A stretch of DNA of 64,000 nt from an uncultured Oscillospiraceae bacterium (lineage in GTDB: Bacteria; Bacillota; Clostridia; Oscillospirales; Ruminococcaceae), in contig CAKQGD010000005.1 of assembly GCA_934232845.1 (NCBI GenBank), positions 3,134 through 67,133 on the forward strand. The letters run 5' to 3'. Below the pieces are notes generated by a model that saw only the letters and a list, made by a program, of their open reading frames with translations, ran no database searches and was not told the DNA's origin. The translations under genes and the position numbers were made by a program. Within the stretch, counting starts at the first letter, position 1. Each line of letters begins with the position of its first letter. Of this stretch, positions 1 to 10,583 are shown in pieces.

Positions 1-196
1 AATACCACCATAATCTGCAACAAATCATATCATAATTGTGAGCAGTCTGTAAAGGGAAAAAGATATTTCCTCGTGATATTTTTCGACAAAATATTTTCCG
101 GAATTTTGGTGTACGAGCACATTTCACAAATATATTTTATTTTTTATCAATTTTGCGCATTCAATTTTCCGCACATCTCAAAAGGGACGGCAAGCG

Positions 197-733
197 TCAA
201 AAAATCAATGGTGCAGAGAGCGCGGCGGACAGATAGAGCGCCGCGCCTTCTTCGACCAAATCGCTGAAAAAGAAATAGGAAAAAAGAACAAGGAAGAAAA
301 AAACACAGTCTCGTATGAGGTCGGAGTCAACCGAAATTTTTTTGACACGCTCTGATTCCACCGGATGAAAGAGCATGGTAAAAAAATGAAAAAACGAGTA
401 TATCAAGAGAGCCAAGGCGGCATAAAAGAGCTGAAAGGGAACTTCGCCGTTGGACGCAGTAGAAGAAAAACGACCGTATTCCCATAAGAACATAGAGGCT
501 TTTAAATAGAGGGACGGATGGTAAGCGCGCAGGAACACCATGGCGCCGTCGAGAACCCAATATGTTAAAAGAAATATGAACAAAACGGGATCTTTTTTCA
601 GGTACAAGACAGAGCCGCAAGAGGCACAGTGCAGCTCTTTTTTTCGAAAAGACGCGTCAAAAGCGTCTTGAAAGGTGACCCCGTGCTTCTTTCCGCAGAT
701 GGGGCAGTACCGGCAGGAACGAAGCGGATTCAT
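197..733 (-). CDS. CXXC-20-CXXC-type zinc-ribbon membrane protein
   Basis: A 178-residue protein of unknown function. The N-terminus carries two cysteine pairs, C10-x2-C13 and C36-x2-C39, separated by about 20 residues. This is the layout of the small CXXC-20-CXXC zinc-ribbon family common in Firmicutes. Three or four hydrophobic stretches follow (roughly residues 50-70, 98-118 and 140-178), so it is probably an integral membrane protein with a cytoplasmic metal-binding head. The ATG has a strong AGGAGG site, and the gene starts 18 bp after the stop of the upstream gene (752-2521), so the two are likely co-transcribed. The zinc ribbon is seen directly; the role is unknown. Confidence 0.7.
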   Translation of the reverse strand: MNPLRSCRYCPICGKKHGVTFQDAFDASFRKKELHCASCGSVLYLKKDPVLFIFLLTYWVLDGAMVFLRAYHPSLYLKASMFLWEYGRFSSTASNGEVPFQLFYAALALLIYSFFHFFTMLFHPVESERVKKISVDSDLIRDCVFFFLVLFSYFFFSDLVEEGAALYLSAALSAPLIF

Positions 734-751
734 AAAACCCCCTCCTTTTTG

Positions 752-2521
752 TCAGTGTGCGATGTTATGCGCATATTCGTTAGCGGGTAGAATCCGCCCG
801 TTAGATAAAAGCTTGGGATAATTCGTTTGAATTCCGACCAATTCCCAGCGCTCATTGTCGGCGTATTCGTCCGGAAGATCGTATTCGGCCACATCCGCGG
901 GCGACAAATTGATGATTTCATTATTGTGAATCAAATATCCCCAATAGGGATGCTTCTGACCGCGAAAATAAAAGCTGACGATCAGGTCGTTGGAGTAGAC
1001 AAGACTTTCATATTTATGGAATGCGCCCGCAAAGTCTTTGACATCTTTAGCAATGCCACCTATCCCGATGCCTTTCAAAAGAAAATTGGATGCAGCTGAG
1101 CCGACAAGCTCTTTCAACTGTGAGGCGGCATAAGATGCGGCTTCTTCCCCGGCCCATTTTTTAAATTCAGCGCCGTCATCTTCTTGTATCCCGGAATCAA
1201 TCAGGGAAAGGACCATATTGAAAAGCGGATTAAAAGTGCTCAGGGCAATTCCGCCTTTCCACGCGACGTCTCCCAAAGCGGCATTTCGCTCGTCACGCCA
1301 TGCAGGGGTGACGGATACTTCCATGTGACAGCTTGCACTGAGGGGCTGATATTCTCCCGTAACATAATATCGGATTGCGCGGTCTATGTCGTCGGCGAAA
1401 TCCTCAGACAGCCTTCCGACGTTCTCCACGTCGCTTCGGTATCGCAGAAGAGCGGTCACAATGCTGTCTCTCACTTTTTTCTGATAATCGGTCTGAGCCT
1501 GCTTCACCGCGTCAGAGTATACGTCGATCAAACTGCCGGATGAATTTCCCCGCCGAATTTTTTGAGCTTCGGCTGCCGTGATGCCAAGGCCCCGCCAGAG
1601 ATCCTCCGCCGTATCACCGGTGATCTCCCGGCCGTTTTCGGCGGCATAATGATGTACCAGCGCGTCGAGATGACGATCATACTGCCCTGTTCCCCGTGCA
1701 TAGCGCAGAGCGTCGTAGTATCCTTTAGAGACGAGAAAAATACGGATCAGCCGCACGTCGGAGTGGTCAAGCCCCTGTGTAATATCCTCGCCGATATAAA
1801 TCGAAGGCGAAGAGATATTTTCTTCCTTCTGATGAAAACTTTCGTTTTTTACATGATAATCGTCTGCGAGTACTTTGTCAAACGGCTTTATGTCCGTCTT
1901 TTGAACCGGTCCGATCAAGACCGGCTCATCCGCGCCGGTCGGAGGATTTTTTTGGGAGCTTCGCAAAAGGAAAGTATCATTCCCCGCGAGAGAGCCGGTC
2001 GGTGCGGGCTGCTTCGGTGCGGTCTGTGAAAGCGCATTTTTTTCTGAAAATCCGCCCTTCGGAGCGGGCGTCTTGTACTGCACAGCGCCGCGGGCGTTCA
2101 GCGCTTCAAGCGCGCTTTGCGCGGCCGCCGATGGAACGGGAAATTTGGCCGCGGACATGACCGCGGCGCCCGCAGCGAGAGAATTTTTCACGGTCGAATC
2201 GAGATTGTTTCTGTCGGGCTTCGGCCGGCTTGGCGGGTTCTCCGCCGAGACGGACGGCGCAGCGGCAGCAGAGGGCGTCCAAGCCGACTTTTTGGGCGTG
2301 CTCTGCAGTTTTTGAGCGGTCTGCACGGTCTGTGCCGCCGCGTTCAGCGCAGTGGAGAGCGTATGGATTTCCGGAAGGATGCCGACCACCGCCGCCGCGG
2401 CCTGCAGAGCGGGAGCAAGTTCCCGCCGCAAGGCGGCGTTTTGTTCGGCAGAAGTTTTCCGGCTGGTTTTTTGCAGGGCGGCTGCTGCGCCTCCGCGGAT
2501 GGATGAAGATGAATTTTTCAA
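752..2521 (-). CDS. Large hypothetical protein with Ala/Pro-rich N-terminus and possible peptidoglycan-binding-like segment
   Basis: I chose the TTG at 2521 as start (589 residues). The in-frame ATG at 2539 lies inside the AAAAGGAGG Shine-Dalgarno sequence that serves the TTG six bases later. The first ~200 residues are rich in Ala, Pro, Ser and Lys and look disordered. Around residues 245-310 a stretch (DVRLIRIFLVSKGYY, then GQYD, then ITGDTAEDLWRGLGI) resembles a diverged PG_binding_1 fold. The C-terminal ~250 residues match nothing I recognise. No signal peptide is visible. It is followed by the zinc-ribbon membrane protein in the same unit. A cell-wall role or a polymorphic secreted effector are both guesses. 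Confidence 0.6.
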   Translation of the reverse strand: MKNSSSSIRGGAAAALQKTSRKTSAEQNAALRRELAPALQAAAAVVGILPEIHTLSTALNAAAQTVQTAQKLQSTPKKSAWTPSAAAAPSVSAENPPSRPKPDRNNLDSTVKNSLAAGAAVMSAAKFPVPSAAAQSALEALNARGAVQYKTPAPKGGFSEKNALSQTAPKQPAPTGSLAGNDTFLLRSSQKNPPTGADEPVLIGPVQKTDIKPFDKVLADDYHVKNESFHQKEENISSPSIYIGEDITQGLDHSDVRLIRIFLVSKGYYDALRYARGTGQYDRHLDALVHHYAAENGREITGDTAEDLWRGLGITAAEAQKIRRGNSSGSLIDVYSDAVKQAQTDYQKKVRDSIVTALLRYRSDVENVGRLSEDFADDIDRAIRYYVTGEYQPLSASCHMEVSVTPAWRDERNAALGDVAWKGGIALSTFNPLFNMVLSLIDSGIQEDDGAEFKKWAGEEAASYAASQLKELVGSAASNFLLKGIGIGGIAKDVKDFAGAFHKYESLVYSNDLIVSFYFRGQKHPYWGYLIHNNEIINLSPADVAEYDLPDEYADNERWELVGIQTNYPKLLSNGRILPANEYAHNIAH

Positions 2522-2756
2522 ATTATACCTCCTTTTCATACGATTTTTTCGTTAATTGTAGCAAAAGATTCCAATTTTGTCAAACTTTTGCTGCGCAGAT
2601 GCTTTTTGTTTTGCAGACGTACCGCGGATATGCGGGTTGATTTTTCTAAAAAATGAGCCGTTTTGGAGAAACAAAACCTCTGTATCCGCGCAGAGCCCGG
2701 CCGCTCTGCGTCAAAAAAGCCTCTTTTGGAATAGAATGGCGTGAGGAGGCACGGCT

Positions 2757-3506
2757 ATGAAGGAATTGATTCGTGCAGAAAATCTTTCGCTGACATATCA
2801 GACCGCCGCCGGGGAGACCGAGGCTCTGCGGGATGTGTCGTTCTCGGTGATGCCGGGGGAGTATGTCAGCATCATCGGTCCCTCGGGCTGCGGAAAATCG
2901 ACGCTGCTGTCCCTCGCGGCGGGGCTGCTTGAGCCGACGTCCGGCGTCATCCGCGCGCCGGGACTTGCGCGCGCCGGGTATATGCTGCAGCGCGACAGCC
3001 TGTTTGACTGGCTCACGATCCGCGCGAACGCACGCCTCGGGCTGGATGTGCACCGTCAGAGAAGCGCCGAAGCCGACGCGTATGCCGACGAGCTGCTTCG
3101 CACCTACGGCCTGTGGGAATTTCGGGACTGTTTTCCGTCGCAGCTCTCGGGCGGTATGCGGCAGCGCGCCGCGCTGATCCGCACGCTGGCCGTGCGGCCG
3201 GAGCTTTTGCTGCTTGACGAGGCGTTTTCCGCGCTTGACTACCAGACGCGGCTGGCGGTTGCGGACGACATTTACGCGATCATCCGCCGCGAGGGCAAGA
3301 CCGCCCTCATGGTGACGCACGACATCGGAGAGGCGGTGTCGATGTCCGACCGGGTTATCGTGCTGTCGCACCGGCCCGGCACCGTGAAGGCCGTCTATGA
3401 GATTCGCTATGCGTCCGGACGGGGAACCCCGCTTGAAAACCGGGAGAAGGAAGAATTCCGCGGATATTTTAACCGCATCTGGAGGGATATCGATGTCCAT
3501 GTCTGA
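2757..3506 (+). CDS. ABC transporter ATP-binding protein, nitrate/sulfonate/taurine type (SsuB/TauB-like)
   Basis: ATPase subunit (249 residues) that would energise import of a small organic solute. Visible motifs: Walker A GPSGCGKST at residues 41-49, Q-loop Q78, signature LSGGMRQRA from residue 130, and Walker B LLLLDE at 150-155 followed by the D-loop SALD. The start has a GAGGAGG site. It overlaps the permease by 14 bp and is first in a three-gene importer operon ending with a lipoprotein receptor. The family covers taurine, sulfonate, nitrate, riboflavin and pyrimidine-precursor importers. Nothing in the sequence, including the leader, fixes the substrate. Confidence 0.93.
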   Translation: MKELIRAENLSLTYQTAAGETEALRDVSFSVMPGEYVSIIGPSGCGKSTLLSLAAGLLEPTSGVIRAPGLARAGYMLQRDSLFDWLTIRANARLGLDVHRQRSAEADAYADELLRTYGLWEFRDCFPSQLSGGMRQRAALIRTLAVRPELLLLDEAFSALDYQTRLAVADDIYAIIRREGKTALMVTHDIGEAVSMSDRVIVLSHRPGTVKAVYEIRYASGRGTPLENREKEEFRGYFNRIWRDIDVHV

Positions 3507-4308
3507 AACGGACCTCTCGCCGCAGAGAAGGGAGTGGTTGCGTGCGCAGAAGCGCCGCCGCCTCGCGATCGCGTCGGCCAAGGCGGGGCTGCTCGTGCTG
3601 CTGGCCGTCCTGTGGGAAACGGCCGCCCGCATGGGCTGGATCGATTCTTTTATCACCAGCTCGCCCTCGCGGCTGGCTGGCACGCTTTGGCGGCTCGCGC
3701 AGACGGGGGAACTGTGGCGTCATCTGGGCGCGACTACGGCGGAGGCTGCCGCAGGTTTTCTGCTGGGGACGGCGGCGGGTACGCTGATCGCCGTGGCGCT
3801 CTGGTGCTCCGACTTTCTCTGCCGCGTGCTCGAGCCGTATCTTGTAATTCTGAACGCGCTGCCAAAGATCGCGCTCGGGCCGGTGTTCATCGTGTGGCTG
3901 GGCGCGGGCCGCACCGCCATCGTCGTGATTACACTGTCCGTTTCGCTTGTCGTGGCAGTGCTTGAGGTGCTCGGCGGCTTTCGCTCGACCGATCCGGAGA
4001 AAATTCTGCTTGTGCGTACTTTCGGCGGCGGAAAATGGGAAATTCTGCGCCGTGTCGTGCTGCCCGCGAATATTCCGACGATTTTAGGGTCGCTTAAGAT
4101 CAACGTCGGCATGTCGTGGGTCGGCGTGATTGTGGGAGAATTTCTGATTTCCCGAGAGGGACTCGGCTATTTAATTGTCTACGGCAGTCAGGTATTTCAG
4201 CTCGATCTTGTCATGGCGAGCGTAATTGTGCTCGCGGCAGTGGCAACTGTGATGTATCTCTGCATACAATGGATCGAGCAACGGCTGACGCGGCTTCGCG
4301 GCGGCTGA
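3493..4308 (+). CDS. ABC transporter permease, SsuC/TauC-like
   Basis: Inner-membrane subunit (271 residues) of the importer encoded by its neighbours. The ATG at 3493 is preceded by GGAGGG and lies inside the end of the ATPase gene, which indicates translational coupling. The frame is open further upstream, but that overlaps the ATPase. Six or so hydrophobic segments are visible. The cytoplasmic EAA-type loop runs through LVRTFGGGKWEILRRVVLPA, where the ATPase docks. The gene for the substrate-binding lipoprotein follows after 22 bp. The assignment to the BPD_transp_1 family is clear; the substrate is unknown. Confidence 0.92.
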   Translation: MSMSETDLSPQRREWLRAQKRRRLAIASAKAGLLVLLAVLWETAARMGWIDSFITSSPSRLAGTLWRLAQTGELWRHLGATTAEAAAGFLLGTAAGTLIAVALWCSDFLCRVLEPYLVILNALPKIALGPVFIVWLGAGRTAIVVITLSVSLVVAVLEVLGGFRSTDPEKILLVRTFGGGKWEILRRVVLPANIPTILGSLKINVGMSWVGVIVGEFLISREGLGYLIVYGSQVFQLDLVMASVIVLAAVATVMYLCIQWIEQRLTRLRGG

Positions 4309-4330
4309 CAGAAACGGAGGAAAATCACCC

Positions 4331-5410
4331 ATGCAGAAAAAATGGCTGGCTCTTGCCGCGGCCTCGGCGCTTGTGATGATGTCGGGATGTGGCGCGATGT
4401 CGAGCGAGGCGCCGTCCCTCTCCGAGAGCGCGTCTCAAAGCGCGTCCCAGAGCGTCTCATCCGACGTGTCACAACCGCAGGCGGCGCCGGTAAAGATTGT
4501 CGTCAGCGAGGTCGCGCGCAGCGTCTTTTACGCGCCGCAGTACGCGGCGGTGACGCAGGGCTTTTTTGCCCAGGAGGGGCTTGACGTTTCCATCGTGACA
4601 GATAACGGTGCCGACAAGGTGATGACGGCGGTCGTCGCCGGGCAGGCGGATATCGGGTTTTCCGGGCCGGAGGCGTGCATCTATGTCGCCGCCGAGGGCA
4701 GAGAGGACCACGCCGTCGTGTTTGCCCAGCTGACCCAGCGCGACGGGGCATTTCTCGTCGGCAGAGAACCGCTCGAGGGCGAATTTGACTGGAGCACGCT
4801 CGCCGATTCGCACCTGATCGGCGGACGCGCGGGCGGTGTGCCGCTGATGACGCTTGAATACGTTCTGCGGCAGAAGGGACTGGATCCCGAGGCGGATCTT
4901 TACGTCGATTCTTCGGTACAGTTCGCGCTGATGGCGGGCGCGTTTACCGGCGGACAGGGAGATTATGTAGCGCTGTTTGAGCCAACTGCGTCCTCGGTCG
5001 AACGCGAGGGCAAGGGCTATGTGCTCGCCTCGATCGGCGAGGAGTCCGGCGAGCTGCCCTACACCTGCTACTATGCGAACAAGAGCTGGCTTACCGAGAA
5101 TGCCGACACGGCCCAGGCATTTACCAATGCGGTTTACAAGGGGCAGAAGTGGGTGAGCGAGCATTCTCCCGAGGAGATCGCCGCGGCAATCGCAAGCTTC
5201 TTCCCCGACACGGACATGGATCTGCTGGTCAGCTCGTGTGCCCGCCACAAGGAGATCGAAGCCTTCGCCGCCACGCCGGTGATGAAGGAGGAAGCGTTCA
5301 GCCGCCTGCAGGACGTGATCGAACAGGCGGGCGAACTCAAACAGCGCGCGGACTTCTCCGCGCTGGTGGATAACTCCTTCGCCGAGGCCGCCGTCCGGGC
5401 AATCGGATAA
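4331..5410 (+). CDS. ABC transporter substrate-binding lipoprotein (NMT1/SsuA-like)
   Basis: A 359-residue extracytoplasmic receptor for the importer. The N-terminus is a lipoprotein signal peptide with lipobox MSGC, then a Ser/Gln/Ala-rich linker (about residues 22-50). The mature part has the NMT1/SsuA periplasmic-binding layout: VFYAPQYAAVTQGFFAQEGLDVSI near the start, an AGQADIGFSGPEA segment, and a C-terminal helical lobe. The family binds sulfonates, taurine, nitrate, riboflavin or thiamine precursors. It is the last gene of the operon and is followed by a strong terminator at 5430-5469. Confidence 0.9.
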   Translation: MQKKWLALAAASALVMMSGCGAMSSEAPSLSESASQSASQSVSSDVSQPQAAPVKIVVSEVARSVFYAPQYAAVTQGFFAQEGLDVSIVTDNGADKVMTAVVAGQADIGFSGPEACIYVAAEGREDHAVVFAQLTQRDGAFLVGREPLEGEFDWSTLADSHLIGGRAGGVPLMTLEYVLRQKGLDPEADLYVDSSVQFALMAGAFTGGQGDYVALFEPTASSVEREGKGYVLASIGEESGELPYTCYYANKSWLTENADTAQAFTNAVYKGQKWVSEHSPEEIAAAIASFFPDTDMDLLVSSCARHKEIEAFAATPVMKEEAFSRLQDVIEQAGELKQRADFSALVDNSFAEAAVRAIG

Positions 5411-5429
5411 AAGCTTTTTCAAAAAGGAA

Positions 5430-5469
5430 AAAGGACCCTTAGCCGAATTTGTTCGGTTAAGGGTCCTTT
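5430..5469 (+). terminator. Rho-independent terminator of the ABC importer operon
   Basis: Perfect arms AAAGGACCCTTA and TAAGGGTCCTTT enclose an inner CCGAA/TTCGG stem. The hairpin starts 19 bp after the substrate-binding protein stop and ends in a short T run. Confidence 0.85.
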
Positions 5470-5875
5470 GCCATGGGCGTTTGGAGAGAGATTCGGCTTA
5501 TTTTAAGCGTGTGCGGCACAGAGGCTCTGTGATTTAGAAAGGCGGCTTTTCACAAAGCTTTTCTGACAAATCTTTTTTTCAAGAGAGAAAAAAGAACCGT
5601 ATGCGGCCGCGTTTTGTATCGCGCCTTGCCGCTTCGGCCCTGCGGCGGATGGCGCAGACCCTGCCGCAGTCCGCCTATCTCCGCATAGGCCCGAAAGTAC
5701 GGCGCCGGGCGCTCTCTTCGAATTTCGATTGTCCGTCGTTTTTGTCCGCGCGGGATTCTCCCCCGCGGTATCGTCCCGCCGCCAAAGCGGGGTGCTTGGC
5801 GAAAAAAGCGGCGGCGATGCAGAAAGCTCCGCTTTGCCGCTCTCAAGCCAAAGGCTTTGCCCGGGCAAGAATTTT
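5470..5875. other. Intergenic stretch, no gene recognised
   Basis: About 400 bases between the importer terminator and the end of the nitroreductase gene. Short frames on both strands lack ribosome binding sites and coherent protein composition. No RNA gene or repeat was recognised. Confidence 0.5.
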
Positions 5876-6445
5876 TTAAAGCGCGGACGGCTCGGCATAC
5901 CGCCGAATCTCGTCAAGGGGCTTTCTCGGCGTGGAGTGCGAGGCGGCGTCCCCCTCGGCGTAGCCGACAGCGATCACGAGACGGGGCGTTTCCTCTTCCG
6001 GCAGAGAGAGCACGGCGCGGATTTTTTCGGCGTCGAGCCAGCCGAGAATGCAGGTCGAAAGCCCATGCTCGGCGGCGGCCAGTACAAAATGTGCGGCAGC
6101 GATCCCTACGTCCATCTGGGCGTAGGTCTGATCGAACGGCTTGTCGGAAAGCTTTCTCATCAGAATGGCGGGCGCCTCCGCCACGACGACGAGGGCGGAA
6201 CAGCCGCTTGCGAACTTGTTCATTTCGCAGCAGTTGAGAGCGGGCTTCTGTACGCAGGGGGCGAGGGCGGCGACGCCCTCGGGCGTATCCACAGCGATAA
6301 AGCGCCACGGCTGGCTGTTGCAGGCGCTGGGCGCGAGGCGCGAGGCCTCAAAGCAGGCGTCGAGCGTTTCGCGGGGGACGATGCGATTTTCCTGATAGCG
6401 GCGGCAGCTGTGACGGGAGGAAACAAGCGTTGAAAAATCAGGCAT
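5876..6445 (-). CDS. Nitroreductase family protein
   Basis: A 189-residue FMN-dependent oxidoreductase of the nitroreductase superfamily, soluble, probably NAD(P)H-using. The N-terminal signature is clear: SSRHSCRRYQENRIVP, then APSACNSQPWRFIAV, which contains FMN-contacting residues. Near the C-terminus, LSLPEEETPRLVIAVGYAEGD is the usual closing segment. I chose the ATG at 6445 because AAGGA lies at good distance from it; the ATG three codons upstream overlaps that site. Such enzymes reduce nitroaromatics, quinones or flavins, and the physiological substrate is rarely known. No operon partner is visible. Confidence 0.88.
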   Translation of the reverse strand: MPDFSTLVSSRHSCRRYQENRIVPRETLDACFEASRLAPSACNSQPWRFIAVDTPEGVAALAPCVQKPALNCCEMNKFASGCSALVVVAEAPAILMRKLSDKPFDQTYAQMDVGIAAAHFVLAAAEHGLSTCILGWLDAEKIRAVLSLPEEETPRLVIAVGYAEGDAASHSTPRKPLDEIRRYAEPSAL

Positions 6446-6912
6446 AAAAAACATCCTTTCTTAAAAACAGAGAGATCGGCTTGCGAAAGCAAAGGGTTGG
6501 CGTTTCAACGATTTCGTCTATATTTTAAAGGGCCCTGTTTTGCAGAAGCATCTTTTGTAAGCCGCAAAGCAGACTGCCGTTCCATAAGAGACGCTGCCCA
6601 AAAGCTTTAAAAGAAAAACAAAGCGGTCAGCCGAAAACACATTTTCGAAGAGAATCGAAACCGACCCGAAAATTTTTTCATATCTTTCAGATTTAAACTC
6701 CCTGTGTCGATCGTGATACCGGTTTCCCCTTCTGACAGGATCGGGACTTATCTTGACTTTTACAAAGGCCGCAGCCGTCCCGACGGCAAACACCGCTTTT
6801 TCGGTTGTTGGGGCGATTGGTCTGAAACATTTCGGTATAAGCCGTTTTATTGCGGCGGCGTTTCCATGCCGCTGCGGCAATCTGCGCGCAGAAAGCCGTA
6901 TCCGCCGCGCGG
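6446..6912. other. Intergenic stretch, no gene recognised
   Basis: About 470 bases between the nitroreductase start and the end of the ChrB-like gene. Open frames on both strands are short, without ribosome binding sites. No repeat, RNA or mobile-element remnant was recognised. Confidence 0.45.
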
Positions 6913-7437
6913 TTATTTCGTCGTACGGCGCAGCAGGGCGGAGAGTTCCGACGGCAGCGAGCGCAGTGTGCCGAAGATCTCGCCCACCGCGCGGGCAAGT
7001 TCCTCTCCCGATCCGCGCGGAGAAAAGGTGCGCAGCGGACTTTTTTCAAAGCGGTCGAGCGAGGATTTTAATTCGCGTACGGCGGCACGGTCGGTTTCGC
7101 CGCTTTCAAGGCGGCCGACCAACGCGGCGCAGCGGCGCAGCAGCTCGGCCTGTTCCTCGGCGGCCGCCCGCGCAAAGCGTTCGCGCACGGCACGGTCGTC
7201 TTTTTCATCCACATAGTCAAAGCGAAGAAGAAACGCCTCTCCCTTGAGGCGGCGCACATCGGCGGCGAGCGTTTCGAACGCCGAGAGATTTTCGGGGGTG
7301 TCGGGCAGCACGGCAAAGCCGGAACTGACAGTCTGAGCGCAGAGCGCGCGCAGATGACGCCAGACGTAGACCCGGCTGCGCGAGGGCTCTGCGGGCACGG
7401 TGTAGCACAGGGCAAGCCAGCGGTGCGCGGCGGGCAT
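6913..7437 (-). CDS. ChrB-like N-terminal domain protein
   Basis: A 174-residue soluble protein resembling the N-terminal domain of chromate-resistance regulator ChrB. The signature WLALCYTVPAEPSRSRVYVW, then LRALCAQTVSSGFAVLPD, matches the family pattern of two short strands around a conserved PAEPSR motif. A helical region with charged heptads follows (about residues 60-160). The start has AGGAGG. It lies 24 bp after hemW on the same strand and is probably the last gene of a lepA-hemW unit. No chrA transporter is nearby, so a role in chromate resistance is not supported. A generic sensory or regulatory role is a guess. Confidence 0.65.
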   Translation of the reverse strand: MPAAHRWLALCYTVPAEPSRSRVYVWRHLRALCAQTVSSGFAVLPDTPENLSAFETLAADVRRLKGEAFLLRFDYVDEKDDRAVRERFARAAAEEQAELLRRCAALVGRLESGETDRAAVRELKSSLDRFEKSPLRTFSPRGSGEELARAVGEIFGTLRSLPSELSALLRRTTK

Positions 7438-7460
7438 GGCGGTTCCTCCTTTTTACAGGC

Positions 7461-8535
7461 TCAGAGCAGTGAAGCAATGGCGGCGTTTGAAACGAGAAAG
7501 CCCCTCTCCGTCAGGGAAAGGCGGCCGTTCTCGCAGACGGCAAGGCCGTTTTGCACAAGCGGCACGGCGCGCGTTTTCAGGCGCTGGGCCGTATCGCTTG
7601 AAAAATCGGACAGCGCGATTCCCTCTGCGAGGCGAAGCCCGAGCAGAATGCGCTCTTCTTCCCCGCCGCCCGCGCCGTCGTCGACCGTCAGACTCCACGG
7701 GTTTTCGGCGGTCAAAAAGGCCCGCCGGCTGCGCGGCAGATAAAATCGTCTGCCATTTAAAAACGAATGGGCCGCCGCGCCGACACCGAGATATTCCTCA
7801 CAGCGCCAGTAATGCAGGTTGTGGCGGCTTTCGGCGCCCTTTTCCCGGGAAAAATTCGAGATTTCGTACTGAAAAAAGCCCGCCTTTCGCAGCTCGGACA
7901 CGGCGGCCTCGTAGCAGTCGGCGGCAAGGTCGTCACCGGGCTCCTCCACCCGCCCGAAAAAGGGCGTGCCCTCCTCGACATGCAGCAGATAAGCCGACAG
8001 GTGATCGATGGGCAGAGCCGTCAGCCGCCGCACGTCGCGGCGCACGGTTTCAGGCGTCTGACCGGGGACGGCAAGCATCAGATCGGCGGAGATATGCCGA
8101 AAGCCCGCGCCGTATGCGGCGCGGATGGTTTCTTTTGCTTCTGCGGCGGTGTGAATGCGCCCGAGCCGCGAAAGCGTATCGTCGTCGGTCGACTGCACCC
8201 CGAAGGAAATGCGGTGAAAACCCGCGTCAAACAGCCGGCGCAGATCGTCCGGCGTGACGGTGCCGGGGTTAGCCTCCACGGTGCATTCGGCGTTTTCCAA
8301 GTGATAGCGCCGCTTTGCCGCCGCGAGAATCCCAGCAAGCGCCGCGGGCGGCAGGGTGGTCGGCGTGCCGCCGCCGATATAGAGCGTGTCCGCCGAGAAT
8401 TCCCACGGGGCGGTCTCTATGGCAAAGGCCAGCCGTTCGGCGTAGGCAAGGCGCCCGGGCTCGTCCGACGCGCCGGAGTAAAAGTCGCAGTAGGGGCATT
8501 TCTGCACGCAGAACGGAATGTGGACGTAGATTCCC

Positions 8536-8543
<8 letters not shown>
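7461..8543 (-). CDS. hemW: Radical SAM heme chaperone HemW
   Basis: A 360-residue radical SAM protein of the HemN/HemW family that binds heme and delivers it to acceptor proteins. The start [11 protein letters not shown] places the [4Fe-4S] cysteines at C12-x3-C16-x2-C19. The GGGTPT motif (SAM binding) follows, and the C-terminal HemN domain includes YEISNFS and the NLHYW segment. Length fits HemW, which is shorter than true HemN and lacks its extra N-terminal residues. The start overlaps the lepA stop by 8 bp (GATGAGTAA), so translation is coupled. The lepA-hemW pair is conserved in Firmicutes. The frame is open far upstream, but that lies inside lepA. Confidence 0.93.
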
Positions 8544-10344
<1,801 letters not shown>

Positions 10345-10583
10345 GGAAAAATCCCTCCTGCGGAAAAGGTATGTCTCATTATACACGAAAACGCGGCAAA
10401 AACGCAACGCTTGTGAAAAAAGTCTCTGCCGCCGAAAAGAGAAACCTTTTTCCGGCCGCAGTCTTTCTTGAAATGAGAGCCGAAATGCGGTATAGTAAAA
10501 AGTAAATTCCTATTGCACAAAGCTTTTTTCGGGCGCGGAAAACGCCGGGAAAATCGATAAAACAACACCGGGGAGCGAGAAGA

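Noticed and set aside
2540..2756. TPP or other riboswitch before the ABC importer
   Set aside because: Only a CGCAGAGC/GCTCTGCG hairpin was seen at 2689-2710. No conserved riboswitch core could be recognised.
6913..7437. Chromate resistance as function of the ChrB-like gene
   Set aside because: No chrA transporter and no C-terminal ChrB domain are present.
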